Origin: Verrucomicrobia bacterium SCGC AAA164-E04
GTDB lineage: Bacteria > Verrucomicrobiota > Verrucomicrobiia > Limisphaerales > AAA164-E04
Reading direction: 5' to 3'
Length of the DNA stretch: 64,000 nt
Assembly: GCA_000383715.1 (NCBI GenBank)
Contig: KB911839.1
Span: 62,001 to 126,000 of the forward strand
A program made the position numbers and the translations under genes. Below are positions 28,001-36,546 of this stretch, in pieces. The stretch's first letter is position 1. Each line of letters opens with the position of its first letter. The notes beneath the pieces were generated by a model. That model did no database searches. It had not been told where the DNA came from and saw only the letters and a program-made list of their open reading frames with translations.

Positions 28001-30161
28001 CGTCTGTTGAATCGCCGTTCAGCGTTGCCCGCAGTTCCGTCAGTGAAACTGGATTCAGATTCCCTTCCGTTTCTATTTTCAATTTCAGTAAAGGACTTGC
28101 GTCGACACCCACCAGTGCGGGCAGTGTGAGGGGAACGGCTTGCACACGCTTGATTTTTTGTGGGCGAGCCGGGGTAATTCGGACATCGTCGATCAGGATC
28201 CCCGTATCCGGTGGGCTGGTCACCGAAAACCTCAATTGCCTGATCTTTTCATTACCCAGCGACACGGCAACATGGGATAGAAATGCACGACCGACACGGA
28301 CGTGATCGTCCCCATTGAATATTTCTTCCCATCCCTCACTGGAATGCTCCTCGATGCGAAAAGAAAAAGGTGCGCGACGTGTCCAGCGCTCTGTCCAAAA
28401 GGTGAGTTTACCTGGTAGATCCATGCCATCGGCAAGATGGAGTGTGACACTCGTATGCGTTCCGCCTGTCAGTTGAAGGCAGCGGTTCCCTGTTTTTGCG
28501 TGCTTGTCATCAACCATCGATCGACCAGTCTCCGTGGTCCATGTTCCAAGCGGCGTTTCCAGTTTGTCGAACGGACCCGGTCTGGCTTGCTCGAAACTCA
28601 ACACTTGATCGCTTTCGGAAAGCATCCCTTCGGAAGGCGTTTGTTCGTTCCTTCCCATATAGGCTTTCAGGCGGCCTGAAAGTTGCTTTACCCGATGGGG
28701 TGATGTAGATGCGATATTCTGCTTTTCAACCAAACCATTCGTATAATCGTAAAGCTCGGTTGCTTGAATCACTCCGCTTGGTTGGTGCACCCAATGGGTC
28801 AGGCGATGCGAGGGAGTGCGCATCGAGTAGCCCATCAGGTCTTCTTTGCGGGGATATTGACTGAAGGCTTCCGATTTTGTGATATGGCTGGGATCATCCA
28901 GGATGCTGGTAAAACTTTTTCCTTCAAGCTGATTGGGCAAGGGGAGTCCTGCCAGTTCCACCAGTGTCGGGTAGAGATCGACGAGTTCCACCAAAGACGG
29001 ACTTGAGGTGCCAGCCGCTTTCATTCCGGGCACACGGACGATTAAAGGAACGCGGGTATCGAGTTCGAAATTGGTCGTTTTACCCCAGAGCCCATGCTCG
29101 CCAAGGTGGTATCCATGATCTCCATAAAGAACAACGATGGTATTTTCACTCAGCCCCGATCGGTCCAATTCGGATAATAAGCGACCGACCTGCGCATCAA
29201 TATAACTGACACAGGCGAAGTAGGCATGTCGCAGACGTCGTTGATTTTCAATCGGGATTTCCCCACGTTTGGGTTGATCCGTGTAACGGCGTAATTCGCT
29301 CGATCCATGCCCAGCAAAAGCGGGAGTATCCGCGGGAAATGCCTTGTGAGAAGCCAAGTCGATCTCCTCATAGAGATCAAAATAACGTTTTGGAGCCACG
29401 TAAGGTGAATGTGGTTTGATGAATCCCGCAGCAAGGAAGAAGGGTTTGTCACCCTTTTTCCACTCACGCAATGTCTGTACGGCTGCATCGGCGACCTTCC
29501 CATCGTAGAGTGCAGGGTCGGTTATATCCGGTGATTCAGTTGCCGGACCAAAGACCAGCTTCTTGGTCCAGTCATCCGGAGCGGGGTTTTGTGGATTGTA
29601 GATGCGTCGAAAGACCTTTTTTGCCGATGCCATTCCTTCTTCAGTGTAATAGTAGCGCGGTCCGAAGCGGATCACGGGCGTGGACCAGCTTTGAGGGTCT
29701 CCCATCGTGTCCCATCGAGTATTGCTGGTCCCTTCAGGAAACACGCCGTGATAAATCTTCCCAATCGCAGTTGCGACGTAGCCATGTTGCTTGAAGTATT
29801 CGGGCAAGGTAATGATCTCAGGGTGATTGGAACGAAAGTGCATATGGTTGCCAGTGACACCAATCGAATCAGGACGCATGCCCGTCATCAGGCTTGATCT
29901 GGATGGATTGCAGACAGATTGCTGACAATACGCATGGTCAAACCGTCGGCCACTTCCTGCGAGAGCATCCATGTTTGGACTGTAAATATGCGATGCCCCG
30001 TAGCAAGCCAGTTCAGGTCGTAAATCGTCGATGGCAATGAACAGCACATTTGGTTTGGCCTTTTCCTGACTGTATACCGCTTGATCAAAAAGGGTCAGTA
30101 AAACAAACAGGAATGTCAGTTTGAACAAGTTGTGATGAGTCATGCTATCTATGCTATTCAT
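25059..30161 (-). CDS. Sulfatase - sialidase - sialate O-acetylesterase fusion, secreted
   Basis: A single 1700-residue frame starts with a signal peptide (LTFLFVLLTLFDQAVYSQ) and joins four parts. Residues 35-505 are a type I sulfatase with IAIDD and CNPSR at 84-88 (iduronate-2-sulfatase-like). Residues 525-665 are a beta-rich linker. Residues 675-1170 are an exo-alpha-sialidase with its N-terminal domain, the RIP motif at 828-830 and five Asp-boxes (STDAGRTW, SDDDGVTW, SNNHGKTW, TRDMGATW, SLDRGLTW). Residues 1190-1690 are a sialate O-acetylesterase with GQSNMEW, WYQGESNA and a DVHP catalytic Asp/His region. It should remove sulfate, O-acetyl and terminal sialic acid from one glycan outside the cell. 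The ATG at 30143 is an alternative start. Downstream genes handle the released sugar. No frame disruption was found. Confidence 0.93.
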   Translation of the reverse strand: MNSIDSMTHHNLFKLTFLFVLLTLFDQAVYSQEKAKPNVLFIAIDDLRPELACYGASHIYSPNMDALAGSGRRFDHAYCQQSVCNPSRSSLMTGMRPDSIGVTGNHMHFRSNHPEIITLPEYFKQHGYVATAIGKIYHGVFPEGTSNTRWDTMGDPQSWSTPVIRFGPRYYYTEEGMASAKKVFRRIYNPQNPAPDDWTKKLVFGPATESPDITDPALYDGKVADAAVQTLREWKKGDKPFFLAAGFIKPHSPYVAPKRYFDLYEEIDLASHKAFPADTPAFAGHGSSELRRYTDQPKRGEIPIENQRRLRHAYFACVSYIDAQVGRLLSELDRSGLSENTIVVLYGDHGYHLGEHGLWGKTTNFELDTRVPLIVRVPGMKAAGTSSPSLVELVDLYPTLVELAGLPLPNQLEGKSFTSILDDPSHITKSEAFSQYPRKEDLMGYSMRTPSHRLTHWVHQPSGVIQATELYDYTNGLVEKQNIASTSPHRVKQLSGRLKAYMGRNEQTPSEGMLSESDQVLSFEQARPGPFDKLETPLGTWTTETGRSMVDDKHAKTGNRCLQLTGGTHTSVTLHLADGMDLPGKLTFWTERWTRRAPFSFRIEEHSSEGWEEIFNGDDHVRVGRAFLSHVAVSLGNEKIRQLRFSVTSPPDTGILIDDVRITPARPQKIKRVQAVPLTLPALVGVDASPLLKLKIETEGNLNPVSLTELRATLNGDSTDVESVLVFFGGPHSQFTASTSFGKAMNDINSSDAALIFSGNQTLLAGTNYLWIACKLSKDADIDHEVGARVTQIRTSHGPVTMEAYPSSKQRLGVALRQGGDEGVHTYRIPGLATTNDGTLIGVYDVRRQNGGDLPGNIDVGMSRSTDAGRTWEPMRVIMDMGNDPDWRYDGIGDPAVLVDRQTGSIWVAATWSHGNRSWIGSMPGLEPEETGQLMLVHSDDDGVTWSEPINITQQVKRPEWSFILQGPGKGITMRDGTLVFAAQYQDPPDTSDNTAHRLPHSTIIYSNNHGKTWQAGTGAFDDTTEAQVVEIEPGLLMLNCRYNRGSVRVVMTTRDMGATWQKHATSERSLIEPRACMASLINVERELGRKMNDRLLFSNPDSIKGRNRITIKASLDRGLTWPKAFRLLLDEGNGSGYSCMTMIDEHTVGILYEGSQAHMTFQRVPLTDIIGKPETNTGDEPREEARALKLPQIFSDHMVLQANVVIPVWGKSHANSTVQVSLGKEKINTTADASGNWSVQFEKRKATASPTVMRIESEGQQIQFKDIVVGEVWVCAGQSNMEWALQQSARGHEELSRGNAPQLRLMHLRGGTRGTLGAYDQTQWTRLTPETYCKGKWKVATTASASEFSAVGWYFGRFLQQELQVPVGLICPAVGGTPTEAWIPAETLLNNVDLKGLVSGDWLDNERLGAFCRSRGRQNLLAAIQAGESIPGDACGPNHPFKPGFMWQAGIKPLIPFAIRGVIWYQGESNAETPARTQEHGKLFPLLIHQWRSKWGQGDFPFLYVQLPALNRPEWPRFRDGQRRTLDQLTNLGMAITLDTGHQSDVHPLFKKPVGERLAIWALGTTYGSEMHTTYSGPLFDSSKRKASKMVVSFKHAGDGLTSSDGMALRHFEVCGKEGVFHMANVKVIDTHSLLVWSPKVPEPQEVRYAWHPFPKPPVNLVNSAGLPASPFSSESEEKLSARYADSNTPHHPMGGDGH

Positions 30162-30604
30162 ATTTCGATCAATCTGAAATGAGGAGCAGTGTCGATGTTT
30201 ATTTTGCAAGCCGCTTCCTAAAGTCAATAGGGTTTTTTATTTGGAGTCCCTCGCGTTACCCTGAATAGCCCTGATTTGGGATGGTCCGCATCCTCAAAAA
30301 TCCCTCCCATGCACAGTCGTTCGGAGTCCACGCTCTCTTTCCTTCGGGAGGCTTGGTCATTCAGTGATTATGAGTGCATCACACCTTCAAGCGGCTTATG
30401 AACCGCGTCGATGGTCTCATCTTCCGCTGGAGAGACCATTGCCAGAAATTGCGCGAAATGCGACTGAAACACTGGAAACTCAGCGAGAGAAGAGAAGGAC
30501 CCTGATGGAAGTTTCCAACCCATCGATTTGTAATTAACTTGTGTTAAAAACATACAAGTAGCTTTTGTTAGGCTTTTTTGGAATGTTGGTGTTGGTTAGA
30601 GAGT
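30162..30604. other. 443-base divergent intergenic region
   Basis: It separates the divergent sialidase-fusion and four-repeat-protein genes and should carry both promoters. A six-base inverted repeat (ACTTGT at 30537, ACAAGT at 30554) lies 45-70 bases before the plus-strand start. I found no gene or terminator. Confidence 0.45.
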
Positions 30605-33600
30605 ATGAACGGCCCTAAATTGTATCACTCAATCCGCCCAGTTGATGGCTTGGCACACGTCCTCGACTTGGCTTTACGCTTCCTTACGGTCCAGTTCGCC
30701 CTGGTGATGACCCTTCATTCCATCAGTGCTCAGGATGTTACCTCACCATCGCTGGTTTCAGCTTTCAAAGCAGGAAATAAAATCACTTTGGAATTCAGCG
30801 AGTCTTTGTCAGTCAACGCTGTTGCTGGCAGCACCGTATTCCGGCTTTCCGAGGATTTCGAATATGTGGCGGATGCTGCCGATATTTATGACGGATTTGA
30901 GCTGGTTGGTGGATGGGAGAATGCCGGCGGTACTTTGGAATACGACATCAGTGAGGAATTTCTTACGCTCATTGCTGCAGATCAAAATGGTTGGATTCAG
31001 CACGACAATGACGAAACTGCATGGGAACTGGGCGTTGCGGATGGTGGTTCCTGGACAGCTGAGATTCGCGTAAGCGTTTTTCCTGATGAAGAAAACGGAC
31101 TCGCGTTCTGGGCTGCCAATGGAAAAGAGCGCGGTATCATACAAATCAATGACCTGAATACTCAAATACTGGGTGGTCAAGTGCTGGATCAGAATGACAA
31201 CACCAATGAGTTTCACACATTCCGCATGGCTTATGCATCAAACGAAGGGCTGTATTTTATCTGGAGAGACGATGTGCTTCTCACACCTTCAGGTGTGCCA
31301 GCCCAGGCTTCCACCAGCAGTAATCGATTCATCGTGGGAGATTGTTGCTCCGGTCTGTTGATGACGGAAGTTGACATCGCCCATATCCGATACGATACCA
31401 CAGAGGCCTTCTCTCCGACCGAACATGGTGAGGTAAGCGGTGCCAATCTGATGGATAACTACGAGATCGCGGGAGGGACGGTCGTCTCCGCTGAAGTAAA
31501 AGAGGATGGTAAGACTGTCGTGATCGTGACCGAAGGGGTCGAAGCGAGTCCCACGGTCAATTTAACCATACGCAAGATCGAGGATCTGGCTGGAAACCTG
31601 TTTGAAGCGACCTCCGTTGAGGTGCAAAATGGGGGAGCGAAAATAACGGAATTAAGTTCAGATGGATTTGAATATCTGGCGAGTGCAGGTGATATATTTG
31701 AGGATGGTTCATTGGTCAATGGGTGGGAAAATGCTGGAGGAAATATCGCCCTCGAACTCAGTGGGAATGTCCTGAAATTAACTTCCGGAGACAACAACGG
31801 CTGGTTACAGCATGACAATGACATGACCCCCTGGGAAACGGGAGTCGCGGACGGATTATCGTGGACTGCTGAAATCAGAGTGAAGCTGTCCGATGATGAG
31901 GGCAACGGGCTTACCCTATGGGGAGCCAATGGGGTATCGAGGAATATCATTCAGATCAACACTGACACTACGCAGATCCTGGGAGGCAGCATTCTTGACG
32001 AGCAATCCAATATCAATGGATTCCACACCTTCCGTCTTGCTTATGAATGGCAGGATAATCTTTATTTTGTCTGGAGAGACGGCAATCTTATCACCCCTGA
32101 TGGAGTTCCAGCGCAGGCTCCTGCATCCAATAACAGATTCATCGTGGGTGATTGTTGTGGTGGAATTTTCATGAGCACCGTTGAATTGGAATACATTCGA
32201 TACGACACAACCGGAGCCTATTCTCCACCGGCTGTCACCGAACTTGATTCTGCCGATTTTGAATATACTGCTGCTGCCAATGAAATTTTTGATGGGGACA
32301 CATTAAAAAATCAATGGACCAACGAGGGGGGCACTACTGAGTTTGAATTGCATGACGGATATCTCACTCTCGTTTCAGCAAGCAACAATGGCTGGATCCA
32401 ACATGACAGCGACACAACCCCCTGGGAATCAGGTGTGGTTGGTGGAGGTTCCTGGACGGCTGAGATCCGAGTGCGAGTTCGGCCAGATGAAGGCAATGGT
32501 CTCGTGCTTTGGGGTGCGAATGGACAGGAAAGAAATATCGTTCAAATCAATTCGGACAGTACACAGGTTTTAGGCGGAAACATCCTGAACGAAGATGATA
32601 ACAGTGATGGCTTTCATACCTTCCGACTGGCATTTGAATCGGGATCCAATGAGTATTTTATCTGGCGCGATGGAGAACTCATTTCCATCGAAAACACACC
32701 GGCTCAGGCCCCATCCAGCAACAATCGGTTCATTGTCGGAGATTGCTGCAGTGGAATCAACATGTCCAAAATCGATCTTGTCTATATTCGATATGACACG
32801 ACAGGTGCCTTTTCCCCAACTGCGGTGTCTCAAATGGAATCGACTCAGTTTCAACTGACCGCTGATGCAGGCCAGATCTTCGATGGGGTTGATTTACTGG
32901 GTGACTGGGTGAATGCTGGCGGATTCACTGACTTTGAGCTTTCCGATGGTGCGCTCACCTTTATTTCCACTGAAAACAATGGGTGGATCGAGCACAACAC
33001 TGAGGACGCCACTCCATGGGAACTTGGGGTCGCGGAAGGTGGATCCTGGACGGCTGAAATACGCGTCAAGCTGGCAGCTGATGAAGGAAACGGATTGGTA
33101 CTATGGGCGGCGAACGGTAGTGAAAGAAACATACTGCAAATAAATGAAGGCAATACCCAGTGGTTTGGAGGCGCTGTATTACTCGAAGCAACCAATACGG
33201 ATGATTTCCATACTTTCCGGATGGCATTCGATTCTCAGGACGGGCTTTATTACGCTTGGAGGGACGACGTCCTCTTGGCCGTGGAAGGTGTGAGTGCTCA
33301 GGCGGCGACGGATCAAAACAGGTTCATCATAGGGGACTGCTGCAGCTCCATCGAAATGACAAACTTCGACTTGGAGTTCATCCGTTATGATACCACTGGC
33401 GCCTTTTCACCCTTCATTCCAGCACCACCAGTGACCACTCCTCCCTCCTTGTCGATGTCTCGAGATGAAAACGGTCATATTGTCATTGAATTCACTGGAC
33501 ATCTGGAAGAGGTATCTGAGATGAATGGTATCTGGAAAGTCATCTCTGACATGAGCCCGACACGAATCTCGAGTGATCAGTTGAAAGGCAAGGCCTTCTA

Positions 33601-33622
33601 TAGAGCAGTGAGCCATGAATAA
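30605..33622 (+). CDS. Secreted four-repeat protein with Ig-like halves and verrucomicrobial tail
   Basis: The 1005-residue protein has a long N-terminal leader ending in a signal segment ([13 protein letters not shown]). Four copies of a 187-188-residue, probably concanavalin-like beta-sandwich follow, each with [29 protein letters not shown] and an NRFIVGDCC motif. The first copy sits between two halves of an Ig-like SbsA-type domain ([12 protein letters not shown]... and ...[14 protein letters not shown]). The C terminus ends with a domain finishing in [10 protein letters not shown], a verrucomicrobial tail. The function is unknown; a carbohydrate-binding or surface-structural role fits. 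No catalytic residues were recognised. Its last 8 bases overlap the start of a pseudopilin gene. The ATG at 30605 is preferred over an upstream TTG. Confidence 0.8.
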   Translation: MNGPKLYHSIRPVDGLAHVLDLALRFLTVQFALVMTLHSISAQDVTSPSLVSAFKAGNKITLEFSESLSVNAVAGSTVFRLSEDFEYVADAADIYDGFELVGGWENAGGTLEYDISEEFLTLIAADQNGWIQHDNDETAWELGVADGGSWTAEIRVSVFPDEENGLAFWAANGKERGIIQINDLNTQILGGQVLDQNDNTNEFHTFRMAYASNEGLYFIWRDDVLLTPSGVPAQASTSSNRFIVGDCCSGLLMTEVDIAHIRYDTTEAFSPTEHGEVSGANLMDNYEIAGGTVVSAEVKEDGKTVVIVTEGVEASPTVNLTIRKIEDLAGNLFEATSVEVQNGGAKITELSSDGFEYLASAGDIFEDGSLVNGWENAGGNIALELSGNVLKLTSGDNNGWLQHDNDMTPWETGVADGLSWTAEIRVKLSDDEGNGLTLWGANGVSRNIIQINTDTTQILGGSILDEQSNINGFHTFRLAYEWQDNLYFVWRDGNLITPDGVPAQAPASNNRFIVGDCCGGIFMSTVELEYIRYDTTGAYSPPAVTELDSADFEYTAAANEIFDGDTLKNQWTNEGGTTEFELHDGYLTLVSASNNGWIQHDSDTTPWESGVVGGGSWTAEIRVRVRPDEGNGLVLWGANGQERNIVQINSDSTQVLGGNILNEDDNSDGFHTFRLAFESGSNEYFIWRDGELISIENTPAQAPSSNNRFIVGDCCSGINMSKIDLVYIRYDTTGAFSPTAVSQMESTQFQLTADAGQIFDGVDLLGDWVNAGGFTDFELSDGALTFISTENNGWIEHNTEDATPWELGVAEGGSWTAEIRVKLAADEGNGLVLWAANGSERNILQINEGNTQWFGGAVLLEATNTDDFHTFRMAFDSQDGLYYAWRDDVLLAVEGVSAQAATDQNRFIIGDCCSSIEMTNFDLEFIRYDTTGAFSPFIPAPPVTTPPSLSMSRDENGHIVIEFTGHLEEVSEMNGIWKVISDMSPTRISSDQLKGKAFYRAVSHE
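30857..31417 (+). repeat. Repeat unit 1 of 187 codons
   Basis: From [13 protein letters not shown] to the FSP end, including the VGDCC motif. It is separated from unit 2 by 83 codons holding the second half of the Ig-like domain. Confidence 0.9.
31667..32227 (+). repeat. Repeat unit 2 of 187 codons
   Basis: From [13 protein letters not shown] to the YSP end. It begins exactly 591 bases before unit 3, giving a tandem period of 197 codons with a ten-codon linker. Confidence 0.9.
32258..32818 (+). repeat. Repeat unit 3 of 187 codons
   Basis: From [13 protein letters not shown] to the FSP end, with GDCC kept. It begins exactly 591 bases before unit 4. Confidence 0.9.
32849..33412 (+). repeat. 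Repeat unit 4 of 188 codons
   Basis: From [13 protein letters not shown] to the FSP end. One extra codon lies in the [10 protein letters not shown] segment. The GDCC motif is kept. Confidence 0.9.
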
Positions 33623-34415
33623 AAAAAACTTCCATGATCATTCAATCCCTATGGAGCATTCCGCTTCCCGTCCTGAGATCAGACTGCCATCATCAGGGTT
33701 TACCCTGATCGAGCTGCTGGTCGTCATCGCCATCATTGCCATACTGGCTGGAATGCTTTTGCCTGCGCTCAGCAAAGCCAAGGGCATGGCGAAGATTACA
33801 AAGTGCCTGAACAATATCAGACAGGTCGGATTCGCGAGTACCATGTATGTGGATGATTTCGAAGGCGTGTTCCCTCCCAAGCGGGCCAAGAACGGGTTTG
33901 TCACGCAGAACAGTTGGGTGGGACGGGCTGGATTGCTTGATGGATACGATAAAGTGACCGCCGCAGATCGTTATCTCAATGCCTACCTGGGCGTCGGCAC
34001 GAGCACCAATGCAGCCGTAGAAGTGGCACATTGCCCGAGTGACAAGCAAAGTGTTGCCGATACGGGCCATTCCCAGTATGAGGATTACGGGGCTTCTTAC
34101 ATGGCTAATCTTTATTCCCCTGAAGGAGAAGGTAACCCTGTTATTTACAGCCTGAATATCGATGACAAAACAAGCGTGCGCCAATCCGCACTATTGAACC
34201 CAAGCCGTTTCGTCATTTTTTCATCCTGGGGGGCCTATCGCGTTGGCTGGTGGAGTGAAGATGACAGGAAGAATCCTAAATTACCCCGATTGACCTGGCA
34301 TCAGAAGTCTTATAAATGGTCTACATTATTCGGTGATGGTCATGTTTCCTTGACCCAATTCGATCCAGAGGACGGCCCGATATCCAATGAATACTCATTT
34401 GATCGACGCCGATAA
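33615..34415 (+). CDS. Pseudopilin-like protein with type IV prepilin leader (DUF1559-like)
   Basis: The 266-residue protein has a charged leader of 28 residues, then [19 protein letters not shown] with predicted cleavage between Gly28 and Phe29 and Glu33 at mature position 5, the same layout as the pseudopilin at 15062-15799. The C-terminal part has the [13 protein letters not shown] motif. It should be processed by prepilin peptidase and anchored by its N-terminal helix. Its ATG overlaps the end of the four-repeat protein gene (33615-33622), a second case of a secreted protein with a FYR-type tail coupled to a pseudopilin. Function beyond that is not known. Confidence 0.9.
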   Translation: MNKKNFHDHSIPMEHSASRPEIRLPSSGFTLIELLVVIAIIAILAGMLLPALSKAKGMAKITKCLNNIRQVGFASTMYVDDFEGVFPPKRAKNGFVTQNSWVGRAGLLDGYDKVTAADRYLNAYLGVGTSTNAAVEVAHCPSDKQSVADTGHSQYEDYGASYMANLYSPEGEGNPVIYSLNIDDKTSVRQSALLNPSRFVIFSSWGAYRVGWWSEDDRKNPKLPRLTWHQKSYKWSTLFGDGHVSLTQFDPEDGPISNEYSFDRRR

Positions 34416-34663
34416 TTCCTGTCTCATCCACCAGAAGATCAGGAGCGAGGCCAGGATCTTGAGTGCGGTGGTATCTGGAAAACCCCGATCTTTTCACCAT
34501 GAATTTTTCGAATCGTCTGAAGGATCTTGTGTGTCTGTTCAGTGATGCTGGTGGTGATCTGAGACTCAAGAGGCGATAGCAGACGAGGATTGTCTATCAA
34601 TGCCTGAAGCAGTATGTTACTGACAATTACACTCGGGTCTGCAAGCCCTAATGAGTCCAGTCA

Positions 34664-36277
34664 ATGTCTTGGACTCTCATGATTGCCATGAAAAAGAAAG
34701 TATCAGTCTCAACTCATAATGGATTTCTAGGATTCGTAGAACGAACCGGGAATCGGCTTCCGGATCCTGTGTTCATATTTGCCTTTCTGATTGGGATTTT
34801 GCTGGTGATCTCCGTGCTCTGCGAATGGGGGGGCGTTTCCGCTGCCCATCCGACCAAACTGAAGGAAGATGGCTCTGCGCCTTTGGTCCTGACTGCAAAG
34901 AGCCTGTTTTCGGCGGAGAATATCCAAAAGATCTGGGTGGAAATGCCCAAGACATTCACGCATTTCCACCCTCTCGGCTACGTTTTGGTAGTGATGCTGG
35001 GTGCCGGAGTCGCGGAACGATCCGGGCTTTTCGCGAGCGGAATCAAATCCGCGATGCGTCATGCGCCCAAGGGGCTCCTCACCCCAACCGTTGCTCTGGT
35101 TGCCATGCTTTCAAACCATGCTGCTGATGCCGGTTACGTTGTGGTGATTCCACTGGCCGCTATCATTTTTGCCGCTGCCGGGCGACACCCTCTTGCCGGG
35201 ATCTCTGCAGCTTTTGCCGGGGTCTCCGGTGGGTTTTCGGCTAATTTCACTCCGGGGCAGCTTGATGCCCTATTGTTTGGCATCACTGAGGCGGCAGTCG
35301 AGGGCGCACAGCTTGAATCGGGCTGGACGATGAACATTGCCGGCAACTGGTTCTTCATCGCGGCCTTGCTGGTGATCTACCTGCCGGTGATCTGGTATGT
35401 TACCGACAAAGTCATCGAGCCTCCGCTTGGTAAATGGATCCCAGGCGGGGCGCACAAGGAAGCCTTCGGCAAGGAAGATAAACCTCTGACTGAGGGGCAG
35501 AAGAAAGGTCTGCGTCGCGCGGGTCTCGCCGTTCTCGGTGTTGCGTTGCTCTGGCTGGGGATGACCTTTGGCCCAGGTACCCCTTTGTTAAATGATGGTC
35601 CGGGCACAGAAGGCCAGGCCTGGTATGTCACTGCAACCCCGTTTTTCAAATCTCTCGTTGGTGGATTCATGATTCTCTTTCTGGCTGCGGGCTGGTGCTA
35701 TGGGTCGGCAGCTGGTACTATTAAATCGAGTGATGACCTGGTCCGCATGATGACGGATTCGATGAAGGACATGGGGTACTATCTTGTTCTCTCTTTTGCG
35801 GCAGCGCATTTCGTGGCGATGTTCAATTGGTCGAATCTCGGCATGATTTCCGCTGTGCATGGAGCCGGAGCGATCAAGTCCAGCGGCCTGCCATTGCCCG
35901 TCGTTCTCGGATTGATTGTGTTGTTTTCGGCCGTGCTGAATTTGTTCGTAGGCTCTGCGAGCGCAAAGTGGGCCTTGCTCGCACCGGTCCTGGTCCCCAT
36001 GCTCATGTTGTTGGGCGTCAGCCCGGAGGGCGCAACCGCCGCCTATCGTGTGGGGGACAGCGCCACCAACATCATTTCGCCCCTCATGGTGTATTTCCCG
36101 CTTGTCTTGATCTTTGCCCGCCGCTGGCAGGGGGATTTTGGAATCGGATCACTGACCGCGATGATGATCCCTTATTCGATCTGGATGTTGATCACAGGTG
36201 TAGTTTTGATGATTCTCTGGATCGTGCTTGGGATCCATCTTGGCCCCGGTGCTCCTATTGGAATCCAATTGCCGTGA
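34664..36277 (+). CDS. AbgT-family transporter
   Basis: The 537-residue membrane protein has about eleven to twelve hydrophobic segments and AbgT hallmarks: FLGFVERTGNRLPDP at the start, MLSNHAADAGYVVVIPLAA, and NLFVGSASAKWALLAPVLVPM near residue 430. Characterised AbgT members include the p-aminobenzoyl-glutamate importer of E. coli and antimetabolite-efflux relatives such as MtrF, so the direction of transport is uncertain. The family length is normal. Upstream ATG at 34664 is used; ATG at 34679 and 34688 are equally good by context. It has no functional partner next to it and the cytochrome gene downstream starts 270 bases later. Confidence 0.93.
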   Translation: MSWTLMIAMKKKVSVSTHNGFLGFVERTGNRLPDPVFIFAFLIGILLVISVLCEWGGVSAAHPTKLKEDGSAPLVLTAKSLFSAENIQKIWVEMPKTFTHFHPLGYVLVVMLGAGVAERSGLFASGIKSAMRHAPKGLLTPTVALVAMLSNHAADAGYVVVIPLAAIIFAAAGRHPLAGISAAFAGVSGGFSANFTPGQLDALLFGITEAAVEGAQLESGWTMNIAGNWFFIAALLVIYLPVIWYVTDKVIEPPLGKWIPGGAHKEAFGKEDKPLTEGQKKGLRRAGLAVLGVALLWLGMTFGPGTPLLNDGPGTEGQAWYVTATPFFKSLVGGFMILFLAAGWCYGSAAGTIKSSDDLVRMMTDSMKDMGYYLVLSFAAAHFVAMFNWSNLGMISAVHGAGAIKSSGLPLPVVLGLIVLFSAVLNLFVGSASAKWALLAPVLVPMLMLLGVSPEGATAAYRVGDSATNIISPLMVYFPLVLIFARRWQGDFGIGSLTAMMIPYSIWMLITGVVLMILWIVLGIHLGPGAPIGIQLP

Positions 36278-36546
36278 TGAACTTTTCGGGATGATGCGAG
36301 ATTGAAGGTGCCCTATTGATTCACAGACACGCTGGTTTTGCTTCTGTAATCAGAAGAGATATGTTTCAATCATAGGGAAAACCCTGTTCATGGATTCTTC
36401 ATGCGATCAATTGCTGGAGACTGTCATTATCCTAGACGGCATCCACCAGCATGCGTCTTGAAATTGAAGTTTGAATGAAGAATACATAATTTGCTAAACT
36501 TTCTAGGAACCCAAGGAAAACCAACTGACTCGTGTCACAGAAGTTC

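Noticed and set aside
30857-33412. Repeats considered as a CRISPR array or tandem satellite
   Set aside because: The units are 561-564 bases long, diverged at the nucleotide level and conserved as protein, so they are coding domain repeats.
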